From the NCBI GenBank assembly GCA_014238155.1, contig JABABQ010000033.1:119538-183537 (forward strand): a DNA stretch of 64,000 nucleotides. Direction: 5' to 3'. The stretch comes from Rhizobiaceae bacterium. Its GTDB lineage: Bacteria > Pseudomonadota > Alphaproteobacteria > Rhizobiales > Rhizobiaceae. This document shows positions 9,312-18,351 of the stretch, piece after piece (the stretch's first letter is position 1; each line of letters begins with the position of its first letter). A model generated the notes under the pieces. That model was not told the DNA's origin. It was given only the letters and a program-made list of their open reading frames with translations, and searched no databases. The position numbers were made by a program, and so were the translations under genes.

Positions 9312-10481
9312 TTGACTTGCGAGGCAACAATCCCGTTTGATCGACTGGTTCAACAGGCTCAACGCCTGTTTGCGCCGTTGGGAACAAACGCTGCTCTCAA
9401 TTGGCTGATGGGCACGATCTTTGTCATATTTTTAATGTCTCTCACCGGTCTTGCGCTGCTGCAACCGGGATACAGTTTCGATCTTGTGGCCTATCTTGGC
9501 GCTGCTCTGCATCATCAAGATGCCGGCGCAGATCCAATGCAGGCCTGGGAAATTGTCAAACAGGTCACATCTGAGGACGTCTTTCGCGATCTGTCGACGG
9601 CCAATGAATATCGACTGACTCAGTCGAGTGATCAATCTGCCTTTATATCCACCCTGCCGCTCTATTCTGCAAAAATCGGCTATGTTTACTGGCTCAACGG
9701 TCTCGCACCGCTGCTTGGCTGGGTAAAGGTGGCCCAATTGTCCAGCATGCTGTTTAGCCTGCTGTTCGGTCTGATTGCTCTGGTCTGGATGATCCGTGAA
9801 AATTGCCTTCACGGGGCGCCGATTGTCGCGGCGGCGTTACTGGCGACAAATTATTTCGACACGATGCGCTATGCCTCGCCAGACATCATCGCTGCGGCGA
9901 CCACCTTGGCAGCAATCTATCTATGGACCAGGTCGCGGGAATTCAGTGCTGCAGGATTGTTGCTGATTGCCTTCCTGTTTCGACCAGACACGCTGCTATT
10001 TGCTTTTGCATTGCTGCTTTCCAGTTGGGCTTTCGGTCTGCCAAAAGCGCGCGCTGCGGTGCTTTTTGTGGTGTTGTTGGGTTGTTCTTATCTCATCAGA
10101 ATGGCGACCGAACATCCTGGATGGTGGGTCCATTACTATTTCTCCAACGTGCAAATTCAAAACACCCTGGCAGATTTTCACCCAGACTTTTCGCTGATCG
10201 CCTGGGCAAAGGGACAGGCACGTGGGGTGATAAGCGCATTGACCCAATTTAACTGGCCGATCCTGCTGGTCTTTATCCTGACAACTATCGCCGCAACGGT
10301 AAAAGCGGCAACAAAGAACTTCAGTCGAAGACAATCGGCGATGTTGCTGGCTTGCCTGTTGACGATCGCCGGCAAGTTCGTGGTCTTCCCCCTGCCCGAT
10401 GACAGGCTTTATATGGTGTTGATCGTGGCGATGGTATTGCTGATTTTGCAGACCCTACAGCCACGTCTCGCATGGCGATAA
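9312..10481 (+). CDS. polytopic membrane protein, possible GT-C type glycosyltransferase
   Basis: 389 residues with about ten hydrophobic segments and a larger hydrophilic loop after the first one (about residues 50-115). This is the general architecture of GT-C enzymes, which use polyprenyl-phosphate sugars as donors. No diagnostic motif was recognised. The reading frame opens with TTG 4 bp after the aminotransferase stop; an internal ATG 32 codons in is an alternative start. As last gene of the coupled operon it is a candidate user of the lipid-linked sugar made upstream. The assignment rests on topology and context only. Confidence 0.55.
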   Translation: MTCEATIPFDRLVQQAQRLFAPLGTNAALNWLMGTIFVIFLMSLTGLALLQPGYSFDLVAYLGAALHHQDAGADPMQAWEIVKQVTSEDVFRDLSTANEYRLTQSSDQSAFISTLPLYSAKIGYVYWLNGLAPLLGWVKVAQLSSMLFSLLFGLIALVWMIRENCLHGAPIVAAALLATNYFDTMRYASPDIIAAATTLAAIYLWTRSREFSAAGLLLIAFLFRPDTLLFAFALLLSSWAFGLPKARAAVLFVVLLGCSYLIRMATEHPGWWVHYYFSNVQIQNTLADFHPDFSLIAWAKGQARGVISALTQFNWPILLVFILTTIAATVKAATKNFSRRQSAMLLACLLTIAGKFVVFPLPDDRLYMVLIVAMVLLILQTLQPRLAWR

Positions 10482-10495
10482 ATCCCAAGTGCCGA

Positions 10496-12586
10496 TCAGG
10501 CTCGCCAGTTTTCGTAATACATGGGCGGCGCAGATTGCCGGTGCGGCGAATCATGTGCCAGCGGCGCTGTCTCTTCAGGTTCCGACACTGTTGATGCAAA
10601 TTTCTGGCCAAACCCCGGCAATGGCAATTGTCCCCACCCACTGCTGGTCGGAGTTGGATCCGAATTATACAGATCGCCAGACATTTGGGAGGACATTGCA
10701 GACGGTGCTGCATATACCTCATCACCACCCTCAATGAGATACTTAAAGCCGGCAATCAACAATGGAATGAGTGCCAACGCCATGCCAAGGGCCGCACCAA
10801 TAAGACCTCCCAACAGCACATGGGCTTTACGCTGAGGACCGACTTTGTCGGGAACCGGCACTGCTTCGGAAATTATTCTCGCACTGGTAGAGCGAAGGTT
10901 TTCCTGAGCTCCGGTTTCGCGTGATCGCAGCAGAAATGATTCATAAATCTGCCGACCAGCCTGAACCTGCCTGTTCAGCTCACGCAGTTTTACTTTCGCT
11001 GCAGAATCATTGACGGCTCCAGCCTTCAATTGAGTTACCTGTGCCGTCAGGTCGTCCTGCCGCGCCTTTGCTCGTTTGTAGGTTTCCTGGGCGGTTTTCA
11101 CGATACGGTTCATTTCCTGGGAAATCGCATTCAACACGCTGCTCCGTTCCGATGCAGCCGCAATTCTTTCAGGATGACGCTGACCAAGTTTTGTCGACAG
11201 TTTCGCCAGTCGGGCATTTGCCCGTGAATAGTCCAGACGCAACTGGCTGACCGTTGAATTGGTCAATGCTGATGGCAGGGAGCCGGAAATGACGTCCCCA
11301 AGATCGGTTTTGGCAGCCGTGTTTGCACGGGCTCGGGCGTCCCCAGCCTGGACTTTTGCCAGGACAAGTTGCTCGTTAAGACGCGAAAGCTGAACGTCGC
11401 TGATGAGTTGGCCATTGGTGTCGACCAAACCGTTCTCCGCCTTGTATTTTTCGACCTTCTCTTCGTTGATGCGCACCTGCTGACGGAGTTCATCAAGCCG
11501 GGCTGTCAGGTCTTCACTTGCCGTGCGCGCCACAGTTGACCGCGCACCTGAATCATCCGCCAGGTAAGAGCGGGCCAGCGCATTGGCGATGCGTGCGGAT
11601 TTCTCCGGATCTGATGTCGACACGGCAATTTCGATTGTAAAGGTCTGGCTGACCCGCTGAACATACAAATTGTCGTAGAGATAGCTTTTTGCTTCTGACC
11701 GTTGATCGGATTGCAGCACGTCACCACCGAATATACTGCTGAACAAACCTGCAAAAGTTCCCGTGCTCGATGAGCCGTTAAATTCCGGATCTTCAGAGAG
11801 TTCCAGGTCGTCAATCACCGGATCGATGACACTGGACGATGTAATTATCCGAACCTGACTCTCTGCATAAGCGACAGTAGCTTCGCTGTTCAACCCGTTT
11901 GGAGCAACCGTGTTGTTAAGAACTTTCAATCCGCGCGGTTCAATCAATATCTCGGCGATTGACTGATATTTATTTGGCAAAGTGAGCGAATATACAGCGC
12001 TGATAATTGCCCCCAATGCCGCGCAAAGCAGGATGAGTTTCCATGATCTGGCCAACGATCCGACAAAACTGTCGAAGCCAAATGGATTGCGAAATTTGCC
12101 AATTTGTGAATTCTGCTGTCGCTGTGGTTTTATTGAAACTGAAGGTTGAGCCGTTTGGGCCTCGCCTCTTAGTTGCGAATGCAGTTGGTGAATTTCCTCG
12201 GCCAGCAAGTCCAGCTGTCTGGTCTTTGAGAGCGCCGCAGAATTCGAGTTGTTGGGATCTGTAGGCCCTGCCATTGCCGCTTGGTTTAGCGATAATTGTT
12301 GATCTTCAATCGCTGACTTTTCAGCAAGCAGTGCCGCGCGTTGCTGGTGCAAAAAATGCCTGTGGCGGGCTTCGACATTATCAAAATCCGTCAGAAGCGA
12401 ACCGGAATCAGCAGTAACGTTTTGCTGTGCTGTATCTGGTTGAGGCGTTGGATGTTGAAAACCGTTATCTTCGGGGCCCATCAAATCCAGCAATGATCCC
12501 TGTACCGCCGTTGAATGTTGTGTGGTTGCAGCAGTCGTTTCCCTACCCTTACCGGGTTTTTTCTGGTCAAGAAATCGGGACAACAT
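10496..12586 (-). CDS. Wzz/GumC-type polysaccharide chain-length/export protein without kinase domain
   Basis: 696 residues. A Wzz domain follows the first membrane helix (about residues 182-202), then a long periplasmic coiled coil (about 360-560), then a second helix (about 590-615). This is the PCP-2a/GumC layout. The C-terminus has only a ~75-residue unconserved tail and no BY-kinase Walker motifs. The N-terminal cytoplasmic extension of ~180 residues, Gln/Ala-rich with a coiled-coil stretch, is unusually long. It lies convergent to the membrane-protein gene. It likely sets polymer length and gates export of the polysaccharide made by this locus. Confidence 0.85.
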   Translation of the reverse strand: MLSRFLDQKKPGKGRETTAATTQHSTAVQGSLLDLMGPEDNGFQHPTPQPDTAQQNVTADSGSLLTDFDNVEARHRHFLHQQRAALLAEKSAIEDQQLSLNQAAMAGPTDPNNSNSAALSKTRQLDLLAEEIHQLHSQLRGEAQTAQPSVSIKPQRQQNSQIGKFRNPFGFDSFVGSLARSWKLILLCAALGAIISAVYSLTLPNKYQSIAEILIEPRGLKVLNNTVAPNGLNSEATVAYAESQVRIITSSSVIDPVIDDLELSEDPEFNGSSSTGTFAGLFSSIFGGDVLQSDQRSEAKSYLYDNLYVQRVSQTFTIEIAVSTSDPEKSARIANALARSYLADDSGARSTVARTASEDLTARLDELRQQVRINEEKVEKYKAENGLVDTNGQLISDVQLSRLNEQLVLAKVQAGDARARANTAAKTDLGDVISGSLPSALTNSTVSQLRLDYSRANARLAKLSTKLGQRHPERIAAASERSSVLNAISQEMNRIVKTAQETYKRAKARQDDLTAQVTQLKAGAVNDSAAKVKLRELNRQVQAGRQIYESFLLRSRETGAQENLRSTSARIISEAVPVPDKVGPQRKAHVLLGGLIGAALGMALALIPLLIAGFKYLIEGGDEVYAAPSAMSSQMSGDLYNSDPTPTSSGWGQLPLPGFGQKFASTVSEPEETAPLAHDSPHRQSAPPMYYENWRA

Positions 12587-12743
12587 TGCTTAACCACGGG
12601 CTCCGAAAAGGGGAAATTATTCTGGCGCCAGACAAAACCCGGCCCCTTACTTGATTATTAATCAGGATGGATAACAAAGGATTAATTTCGACCCCAGTGC
12701 AGCTATCTTTCAAAGGTCATCGACGTTAAAAAACCGGTGGGTT

Positions 12744-13829
12744 TTAACCGGCAAATGATTGGATCACGTCAAACAGGGGTTTGGGCTTCCAATCCCTGTC
12801 AAACGGCAAGGGTCGTGCCTGCGCTGAGTCGGTTCTGGGAAAGGCCTGATTGATCCAGCTGTAGCGATCGCAAAGTCCCCAGGTGGTGATGAATTGCGGG
12901 GTAATCAATTCACTCAGCGTCGCTAAATACTGCTGCGCCGTGGCAGCGACGGCGCGATCTCTGAGTTTCATATCGGCGGTCAATTTCCAGTCGATCACAT
13001 CAAGTTCGGTGACCGAAACACCAAGTCCCATTTGCTGCAATTGCTGAATAAATAGAGCCAGGTTCTGCTGACCGGCTTCCCGTTCGGCATACAGATGGGA
13101 CTGCAACCCAACTCCATGGATGGGGATGTTGTTGTCCTGCAAACGTCGCACAATGCCAAGAATCGCCTTTTGGCGCGCCCTTGTCCGGAGGCCCGCATCC
13201 TGCAAATCATAATCGTTGATATACAATCTCGCTTTTGGATCAGCGGCGGCAGCGGCTTTAAACGCCAGGTCGACGTGTTTTGGTCCCAATGCATTGTACC
13301 AAACCCCGGCCCGCCACTTTCCCTCATTGGAAGGATCATGGGAAATAACCTCATTGACCACGTCCCACGACCCTATCCGTCCGGCATATCGCCCGACCAC
13401 CGCGGAGATATGTTCGACCAACAGTTTTTCCAGCTTGCGCGGAGACTTGATGGCGTCAAGCCAGGGTGGATTGGCATGATACCACAATGGCCCGTGTCCA
13501 TGCACCTTCTTTCCATTTTGTTCGGCAAAATCAATCAGTTCGTCCGCACCCGAAAAGTCAAACCGGGTTTCATCATAGCGCAAGCTTGCCCATTTCAAGG
13601 CGTTCATGGGAACGATCACATCTGCATGTTTGATCAACATTTGTTTGAGCATCGGATCGTTGCGAAACGGCTCCAGATGAACCGCAACACCGAAAGGAAT
13701 TTTTGGACCGGCGACAGAGTTTCCGGGAGTTAACAAGGCGTTACCCAGTGCCGCACCAGAAAGCTGCATAACACAACGACGCGTTAATAGATTTTGACTA
13801 ATATTGCTCTCAGTTTTTGGATCGGTCAT
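12744..13829 (-). CDS. Tat-exported GH10 endo-1,4-beta-xylanase-like glycoside hydrolase
   Basis: 361 residues. The N-terminus has a twin-arginine type leader (TRRCVMQLSGAALGNALL). The mature part is a GH10 barrel with the acid/base glutamate in WDVVNEVISH (about residue 160) and the nucleophile glutamate in VTELDVID (about 270). Substrate-binding HGHGPLWYHANPPW matches the family. Inside an exopolysaccharide locus such an enzyme may trim or release the cell's own polymer instead of digesting plant xylan. It is divergent from the flippase, and the two share an 80-bp gap that holds a 13-bp tandem repeat. Confidence 0.85.
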   Translation of the reverse strand: MTDPKTESNISQNLLTRRCVMQLSGAALGNALLTPGNSVAGPKIPFGVAVHLEPFRNDPMLKQMLIKHADVIVPMNALKWASLRYDETRFDFSGADELIDFAEQNGKKVHGHGPLWYHANPPWLDAIKSPRKLEKLLVEHISAVVGRYAGRIGSWDVVNEVISHDPSNEGKWRAGVWYNALGPKHVDLAFKAAAAADPKARLYINDYDLQDAGLRTRARQKAILGIVRRLQDNNIPIHGVGLQSHLYAEREAGQQNLALFIQQLQQMGLGVSVTELDVIDWKLTADMKLRDRAVAATAQQYLATLSELITPQFITTWGLCDRYSWINQAFPRTDSAQARPLPFDRDWKPKPLFDVIQSFAG

Positions 13830-13836
13830 TAAGCCT

Positions 13837-13874
13837 GTCGCCGTTCGTCGTCGCGGTTCGTCGTCGCCGTTCGC
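13837..13874. repeat. 13-bp tandem repeat, ~3 units, in a divergent promoter gap
   Basis: Three head-to-tail units (GTCGCCGTTCGTC, one base different in the second, the third shortened by one) fill nearly half of the 80 bp between the divergent GH10 and flippase genes. Its position suggests an effect on promoter spacing, or it may simply be replication slippage. Confidence 0.7.
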
Positions 13875-13909
13875 ATGGGCTTATAGAGCAAATTGATGAA
13901 GCAATTCTG

Positions 13910-15208
13910 ATGTCTGTGCAGTCATATTCCCAGTCGCTGGTAAATATCGTTGACATCAAGCTCAATCGCCTCGGTATCAGCCGAGCGCAGATCGTCGATT
14001 ATTCTGCCCTGTTGAGCGGCCAGGTAGGTCGACTGGTCTTTTCGATGGTGTATTTCGTCATCCTGGCGCGCACCCTTTCGCTTGGAGAATTCGGAATATT
14101 TGCCTCCTGCTCGGCCATCGGCATTGTTCTGTCGCGCCTGATGGGATTTGGCTTTATTTCGCCCCTGTTCAGAGTGGCAACGACCAAACCCACGCTGATC
14201 GGTGCCTATACTGGCGGATTTTTGATTGCCTGCGGATTATCGCTACCTCTGATACTCGCTGTTGCCAGTCTGATTTATGTGGCGCTTTATGCTTCACTGA
14301 TACCGTTTCTTACCTTCCTGCTGATCATCTTTGCGGAAGTTATTTGCTGGCGCGGGCTTGAAACAACCATCATCGTTTGCAACGGTCAGAATCGTTATTC
14401 AACCGGTGCTCTTCTGGGCATATCCGGCGTGGCGATAAAATCCATCGCCGCGATTGGCCTGTTTCTGCAAACTGAACATACGATCATCGCTTGGGCGCCG
14501 ATGTATTTTGCAAGCCTGTTTGTGATCATGTTTATCGGCGTGATTTTCATCTATCCAAAACAACGGTTGAGGTGGAAGCCAAAGGCCTGGATTGGCCGGG
14601 CATCCGATGCATTGGGCGTGTCGGCGGCCGAAACATTGTTTTACCTGCAAGCCGAGATGGACAAAGTGTTGGTGCTCGCGCTCGGCGGCGAGGTTTTGTC
14701 GGGACTTTACGCCATTGTCATGCGGTTGGTGGACCTGACGGCCGTTCCGCTACGAGCTTTCAGCACTATGCTCACCCAATGGATCATGCGCAGCCGCATC
14801 AATGGTACCGCGGCCAAAACCGGCCTGAAGCTGGATTTCCTGATTGGCTTGACGTCAAGCGCTGCCATCATTGCCATCGCAATATTATTGTCATTCGCCC
14901 CCAATCTGTTGGGTGAAAACATCGCATTGGGAGCTTCTTTCCTTTGGATGGTGGTGCTGGTACCGGCCTTCCGCAATGCCATCGAGCTGCACACGGAACT
15001 GCTATATGGGCATCAGTTCATGGCCTCCCGCGTGGTCCTGCTGGCCTATCTGGGAACATTGAAGGCGTTTTTGATTGCGCTGGTGCTGGGCCATACCAAA
15101 GACTTTGCCGAAATGGCATTGCTGCTCAACGTCATGTTCGGCGCACTCTACATCGCCTCGGCGCTGGTGACCTATTCAAGGCTCAACCAGAAAACTGCAG
15201 ACCAGTAA
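13910..15208 (+). CDS. Wzx/MATE-like polysaccharide flippase (oligosaccharide repeat-unit translocase)
   Basis: 432 residues and about 12-14 hydrophobic helices. The N-terminal LLSGQVGRLVFSMVYFVILARTLSLGEFGIF region is typical of PST-family flippases that move undecaprenyl-linked repeat units. ATG 13910 is preferred because upstream in-frame codons would translate the tandem repeat and overlap the divergent GH10 gene. It is the natural translocase for the glycosyltransferases around it. It converges on the DUF6492-like gene, with 27 bp between the stops. Confidence 0.85.
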   Translation: MSVQSYSQSLVNIVDIKLNRLGISRAQIVDYSALLSGQVGRLVFSMVYFVILARTLSLGEFGIFASCSAIGIVLSRLMGFGFISPLFRVATTKPTLIGAYTGGFLIACGLSLPLILAVASLIYVALYASLIPFLTFLLIIFAEVICWRGLETTIIVCNGQNRYSTGALLGISGVAIKSIAAIGLFLQTEHTIIAWAPMYFASLFVIMFIGVIFIYPKQRLRWKPKAWIGRASDALGVSAAETLFYLQAEMDKVLVLALGGEVLSGLYAIVMRLVDLTAVPLRAFSTMLTQWIMRSRINGTAAKTGLKLDFLIGLTSSAAIIAIAILLSFAPNLLGENIALGASFLWMVVLVPAFRNAIELHTELLYGHQFMASRVVLLAYLGTLKAFLIALVLGHTKDFAEMALLLNVMFGALYIASALVTYSRLNQKTADQ

Positions 15209-15235
15209 ACTTTCCCAACTTGCCGAGTGAGAATA

Positions 15236-16120
15236 TTATGCTGCTATCAATTCGCGCAACAATTCCGTGCTGGTTCCGGTAAACGACTGGATCCCAATGG
15301 CGACCTGATCCGGCTCCATGGTTTCCAGGAACTGATCCAGCGACCGGCGCGTCAAAGCCTCTCCGGACCAATAGGTCTGACACAATGCCCCCGACCCCAA
15401 AAAATGGCCTGCGCCATCTTTGATGCCATCTGCAAAGGCACCGTAGATTTGACATTCAGAGAATGAACGCTTCGATCCTATTGCAGCCAGCCAGTGCTTA
15501 TCTGTGACATCTTCAATATGTGCGCACATCTCACCGACCACATCACACCGCCAGCTAACCATGTTGTTGATATAATCATGAGCCGGAAATTTCACTTTGG
15601 GCAGTCCGTTGAGATTGGCTGCATGGTGGGTCCAAGCCCGATGCAAGGAACCGCCGCCCGGCAACTGATCACCAATTCCATTGTGATTGCGATACAACCG
15701 CATCTGATCGGCTCGCCACAGGGATGCCAAGTCAAATGGTTTGACGAACAACATATCAGAATCGCAATACAACATGCCGTCATGCGACAATTGGGACGCG
15801 ATGGCGATGCGCCGCAGCTGCTGGACATGCCAACCACGCATCGGCCATGTTCGGGTCGAAAACCAGATCTTGCGAGACGATGCGGAAAATCCCTGCCGCG
15901 CGTTTTTCAACCAGCCCGGCAATATATCCAGCTCGTTGACAATGTGACGGTGCGGTGCAGCCAGAGACAAAAACTTGGGATAGTCGTCATTGTCGACCAG
16001 AATATAGTGGTCCGGGTTGCCGCAAACGAACTGATCAATACTATCACAAAGCAGCCGGCAATGCTCAATATCCCCGAAATAACTGGGAGTTATCAGCACT
16101 GTGCTAGGGGTCGAATTCAC
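15236..16120 (-). CDS. DUF6492-like glycosyltransferase-related protein
   Basis: 294 residues. It resembles the DUF6492 family, predicted GT-A fold enzymes. Early motifs are TPSYFGDIEHCRLLCDSI and HYILVDNDDY, with a DSDM (DxD-like) motif at LYCDSDMLFV and a later ARQGFSASSRK segment. The start is GTG at 16120, which overlaps the stop of the upstream WecG-family gene by 4 bp (GTGA); a longer frame reaching 16243 would sit almost entirely inside that gene. The coupling implies both enzymes work on the same repeat unit. No acceptor can be named. Confidence 0.7.
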   Translation of the reverse strand: MNSTPSTVLITPSYFGDIEHCRLLCDSIDQFVCGNPDHYILVDNDDYPKFLSLAAPHRHIVNELDILPGWLKNARQGFSASSRKIWFSTRTWPMRGWHVQQLRRIAIASQLSHDGMLYCDSDMLFVKPFDLASLWRADQMRLYRNHNGIGDQLPGGGSLHRAWTHHAANLNGLPKVKFPAHDYINNMVSWRCDVVGEMCAHIEDVTDKHWLAAIGSKRSFSECQIYGAFADGIKDGAGHFLGSGALCQTYWSGEALTRRSLDQFLETMEPDQVAIGIQSFTGTSTELLRELIAA

Positions 16121-16944
16121 TCTTTGGCCCCGTTTTCGGCGCCGAAAAATTTCTGCGTCAGTATGCGTGTCAAAAACAGCGGATTGCCGATCATATAGCG
16201 CCGCCACATGCGTTCGGGTTCCTGCCACAGGCGGTACAACCATTCACCCCGCCACGCGATCAACCATTTTGGTGCCCGGCGAATTGAACCGGAGGTAAAA
16301 TCCAAAAGAGCTCCAACTCCAATGCAAACGCCGGCATGGGCGCTGGTGCAGTTTTCAGCAATCCATTTTTCCTGTTTGGGATTGCCAAATGCAACCAGCA
16401 AAATGTCGGGACGTTGCTGTATCAGCCGGGCGAGAATGGCCTTTTCACCATCTTCATCAAAATATCCATCACTGATAGCACTGAATTCATGTTGAGGATG
16501 GTCTTGCCAAAAGCGTTGAGCAGCCAAATCCGCAATGCCGGGGCGCGCACCCAGCAGAGCAATCTTTCGACCGGCGCCCAATTGCGCCATCAGCGCAGGT
16601 ATAAAATCCGTTCCATTCAGATTTTCCGGAAAGGCCGACCCATAAAGTATTCGGGCTCCCAGATCGAGACCAACACCATCCGACAGGACAGTAAACTGCT
16701 GCAGGATACGGCAATAGTCCCCATCGCTATGGGCAATATTGGCGCCATGTGCGTTGAGGAACGACAATTTGCGATGACCGCCATCATCAATGACCCGTTG
16801 AATCTCCGCCACCGCGGCGTTGCACGTCGCTGCCCAGACATTCACTCCCAATATATCATGGGTTTGTTGAGCCTGATCCACGGGGCGATCCGGCGCTGAG
16901 ACCAAAAATGTTTCGGCTGCATCACTCATTGGTTCGCTTGTCAT
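16117..16944 (-). CDS. WecG/TagA/CpsF-family glycosyltransferase (GT26)
   Basis: 275 residues of which ~240 form the GT26 domain. Visible motifs include LNAHGANIAHSDGDY (the NxHxAN-type signature), DGVGLDLGARILYG with the catalytic-region Asp, and VAFGNPKQEKWIAEN. These membrane-associated enzymes add the second sugar, often ManNAcA or a related residue, to a lipid-linked primer. The first ~30 residues are a poorly conserved leader. First gene of a two-gene coupled unit with the DUF6492-like gene. Confidence 0.9.
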   Translation of the reverse strand: MTSEPMSDAAETFLVSAPDRPVDQAQQTHDILGVNVWAATCNAAVAEIQRVIDDGGHRKLSFLNAHGANIAHSDGDYCRILQQFTVLSDGVGLDLGARILYGSAFPENLNGTDFIPALMAQLGAGRKIALLGARPGIADLAAQRFWQDHPQHEFSAISDGYFDEDGEKAILARLIQQRPDILLVAFGNPKQEKWIAENCTSAHAGVCIGVGALLDFTSGSIRRAPKWLIAWRGEWLYRLWQEPERMWRRYMIGNPLFLTRILTQKFFGAENGAKE

Positions 16945-17082
16945 CCTCGTACACAGCGCATCATTACGTCTGCAGCATCAGGATTTTAGCGGACAAACCC
17001 TGCGATTTAGTGAAAAACCACCGGATTTAGTTGAGAAAAAACGACCGCCAGAGACCCGAATCCATGACCTTGATAACCGCAT

Positions 17083-18240
17083 TCAGCTTTCCAGACTGGC
17101 TATTCCGCGTTTCAAACCCACATCCATGGCTGACTTTTGTTTGGCAAAGAACTCAGAACCGTCGACTGTCGGCAACTGACCGGATTTGGACAATTCAACG
17201 AGCTGAACAAGAGCATCTGCAAACTCGGCTGGATTGTCGGCCTTCCGGCAGTTTGGTGGAATATCATCAATTCCGCGCAACGACGAAGCTGTTGCAATAC
17301 AGGGATGTCCTGCTTGAAATGCCTCAATCGTTTTCAATTGCACCCCGGTGCCGCCGCGACTGACCAGCGGCACAATATGAACTGAATTGAGAAACGACTC
17401 TGCACTATCGACGCGCCCCAAAAAACTGAATTGCGAGCCAATCTCCAGCGCTGTCTCGGGAACACTCCCCGCAACCGCAATTTTCATCGACGCAGGCAGC
17501 AATGGACCGACTTCTTCAGCGAACCATTTCAGGCCGACAAAATTGGGCTGCCAGGACCAGGTGCCAATCAGCCCCGCATCGAATTTCTTGTCTGCAGCCG
17601 CGCGTCTGCCACCGCCTTTCGGCACAATAAGCGGCAGCAAACATCCCTGCTCTGCCGTCAGATTGTGTCCAACAACATCAGCTTCGCTGAACGTCCAAAC
17701 GAAACTCGCATCCCGACAAAACTTCTCCTCAAGTGGTTTCAACAAGCGAGCGTCCCGCTGATAAAGCCAACGTTGCAAACGTGATCCAACAGCCAGTGCA
17801 TTTTGAACCGCCGACTGGTGCTCAACGTTATGAGCGACGTAGACATGGGGCACTTCTTGCAATTGAGGAAATGCCGTCGCCATTTGATAGGAGTTCAATA
17901 TGTACCCATCAAACGGGCCAGCCAGCGCGATCACATCATCCAGCGCATGGCTGGAGAAGTCTGCCAATTTGGCAGCGGCATAGGGCAATCCATAACGCAC
18001 CGCCTGTGCCAGCCAAACCAATTTACCCACTGCTCCGACCGCCGAATTCTCCAGTTCCCGGACTTCCAATGCAATCACGTCAGTTTGGCCGGTCGCACGT
18101 TGTCGCGGCAGTTTGAAGCCAATCACCACCACTGTGTGCCCCATCTCGCGCAAACCGGATAGGATCGCATCATTGGCGATTTCGAAACCGGTTGTTGCAG
18201 CCCCGTCGGGCACAATTGATGTGAAAAACGCCAGTCTCAT
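17083..18240 (-). CDS. group 1 (GT4-like) glycosyltransferase
   Basis: 385 residues from ATG 18240, which begins directly at the first Rossmann strand (MRLAFFTSIVPDGAATTGFE). It carries a C-terminal donor-binding domain with VPLVSRGGTGVQLKTIEAF, the pattern that binds the nucleotide-sugar phosphate in GT-B enzymes. An upstream frame extends to 18327 but adds no homology. It is divergent from the GT2 gene at 18352. Donor and acceptor unknown. Confidence 0.8.
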   Translation of the reverse strand: MRLAFFTSIVPDGAATTGFEIANDAILSGLREMGHTVVVIGFKLPRQRATGQTDVIALEVRELENSAVGAVGKLVWLAQAVRYGLPYAAAKLADFSSHALDDVIALAGPFDGYILNSYQMATAFPQLQEVPHVYVAHNVEHQSAVQNALAVGSRLQRWLYQRDARLLKPLEEKFCRDASFVWTFSEADVVGHNLTAEQGCLLPLIVPKGGGRRAAADKKFDAGLIGTWSWQPNFVGLKWFAEEVGPLLPASMKIAVAGSVPETALEIGSQFSFLGRVDSAESFLNSVHIVPLVSRGGTGVQLKTIEAFQAGHPCIATASSLRGIDDIPPNCRKADNPAEFADALVQLVELSKSGQLPTVDGSEFFAKQKSAMDVGLKRGIASLES

Positions 18241-18351
18241 TAGCTCTGTCAGTAATGCCTGCAAATTTTGATCCATCATCACACAAGCAAGCAAGTATTT
18301 CGTTAATCTGCCCGGTCTAATATCCATTGATCAAATGATGGATCTTAGACG

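Noticed and set aside
15236-16243. Longer version of the DUF6492-like gene starting at 16243
   Set aside because: The extra 41 codons lie inside the upstream WecG-type gene, and a GTG overlapping that gene's stop by 4 bp is the natural start.
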